Of a stretch of 64,000 bases of DNA, positions 63,801 to 64,000 are shown one piece after another (position 1 is the first letter of the stretch; each line of letters opens with the position of its first letter). This stretch comes from Flavobacterium sp. Lineage in GTDB: Bacteria > Bacteroidota > Bacteroidia > Flavobacteriales > Flavobacteriaceae. The stretch lies in contig NZ_SEBS01000009.1 in assembly GCF_004211145.1 (NCBI RefSeq), positions 1-64,000 of the forward strand, read 5' to 3'. The notes beneath the pieces were generated by a model. It did no database searches. It was not told the DNA's origin and saw only the letters and a program-made list of their open reading frames with translations. The position numbers were made by a program, and so were the translations under genes.

Positions 63801-63825
63801 GACGTTTCGTCGTGGTTTACGGAAC

Positions 63826-63970
63826 CTTTAGCCCCGATGCAAGCGGTTAGCCTTTCGCGGAAAACGCCTTGCTTTTGTTGGCTTGGCGAAGCGACCAACG
63901 GAAGCTCTTGCCAAGACTTACAAAAGCCGGCGGTTTCGAGAAAGCTAAAAGCGGGCAGCGGGATCATGCT
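63826..63970. repeat. Dispersed hairpin element (GCCCCGATGCAAGCGG ... AGCGGGA)
   Basis: It opens with TAGCCCCGATGCAAGCGG and closes with AAAGCGGGCAGCGGGATCAT. GCTTTTGT at 63871-63878 pairs with ACAAAAGC at 63920-63927, and CTTGGC at 63882 with GCCAAG at 63910. I recall elements with the same two ends in many Bacteroidota spacers. It lies 26 bases upstream of the NTF2-like gene. The last 30 bp of the window show nothing. Confidence 0.65.
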
Positions 63971-64000
63971 TCTATAAATTGATAGCCGTTGTTTTCCTGA

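Overview
The window looks like chromosome from a member of the Flavobacteriaceae (phylum Bacteroidota). The evidence is a type IX secretion sorting domain at the end of one protein, a bacillithiol gene (bshA), flavobacterial LptD, TamB and MutS2 forms, A-rich leaders without Shine-Dalgarno sequences, and promoters of the Bacteroidota type (TTG or TTTG, a spacer, then TAnnTTTG). Coding DNA is visibly more GC-rich than the spacers. No prophage, integrase, transposase, CRISPR array or rRNA operon is visible.

Layout. 1-2.1 kb: a thiolase cut by the window edge and a glycerophosphodiesterase lipoprotein. 2.3-5.6 kb: tRNA-Arg, a 720-residue secreted beta-helix protein, a hairpin repeat array, then tRNA-Pro and tRNA-Ser. 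5.8-12 kb: a dipeptidase lipoprotein and a minus-strand run (methyltransferase, AI-2E-type permease, DUF4159 protein, rsmE, tsaD). 12-24.6 kb: envelope assembly and glycolysis (tamB, pfkA, gapA, a GlcNAc-type kinase, RidA, lptD, amidase). 24.7-35 kb: an MCE protein, two iron-sulfur proteins with a HAD protein between them, a conserved small protein, a GH3 plus serine-hydrolase fusion, lipoproteins and bshA. 35-50.5 kb: lpxH-like gene, aroC, a symporter, a T9SS cargo, mutS2, ung, a DinB protein, a nucleoside phosphorylase and a TPR membrane protein. 51-59.5 kb: a YciH/SUI1 protein, a GxxExxY gene inside inverted repeats, a dioxygenase, a fused 2-oxoacid dehydrogenase E1, a 1.8-kb repeat field, an aminotransferase and a GH130 protein. 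59.8-61.2 kb: five small minus-strand genes for acidic or membrane peptides. 61.2-63.8 kb: maleate isomerase, a 57-residue membrane protein, an FAH hydrolase and an NTF2-like protein.

The most unusual feature is in the spacers. At least ten spacers are filled by short 'word' repeats that differ from locus to locus (AGTGCCTG, a GCTTTAGAC 16-mer, GTTGATTTG, GACAATTG, GTGCAAAGT, a 77-bp unit and others). In many spacers the same word returns in reverse complement on the other side, so the spacer can fold on itself. Several repeats begin inside the stop codon of the upstream gene or end against the next start codon. One field (55.0-56.8 kb) also carries a frameshifted second copy of the end of the E1 gene, which shows that these regions grow by duplication.

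Functional themes are outer-membrane and envelope building (TamB, LptD, LpxH-like, MCE, amidase, dipeptidase, GH3/serine hydrolase), central metabolism (PfkA, GapA, E1, thiolase, AroC), redox (bacillithiol, Fe-S proteins), and a small acyl-pyruvate/maleate catabolic cluster at the right end.
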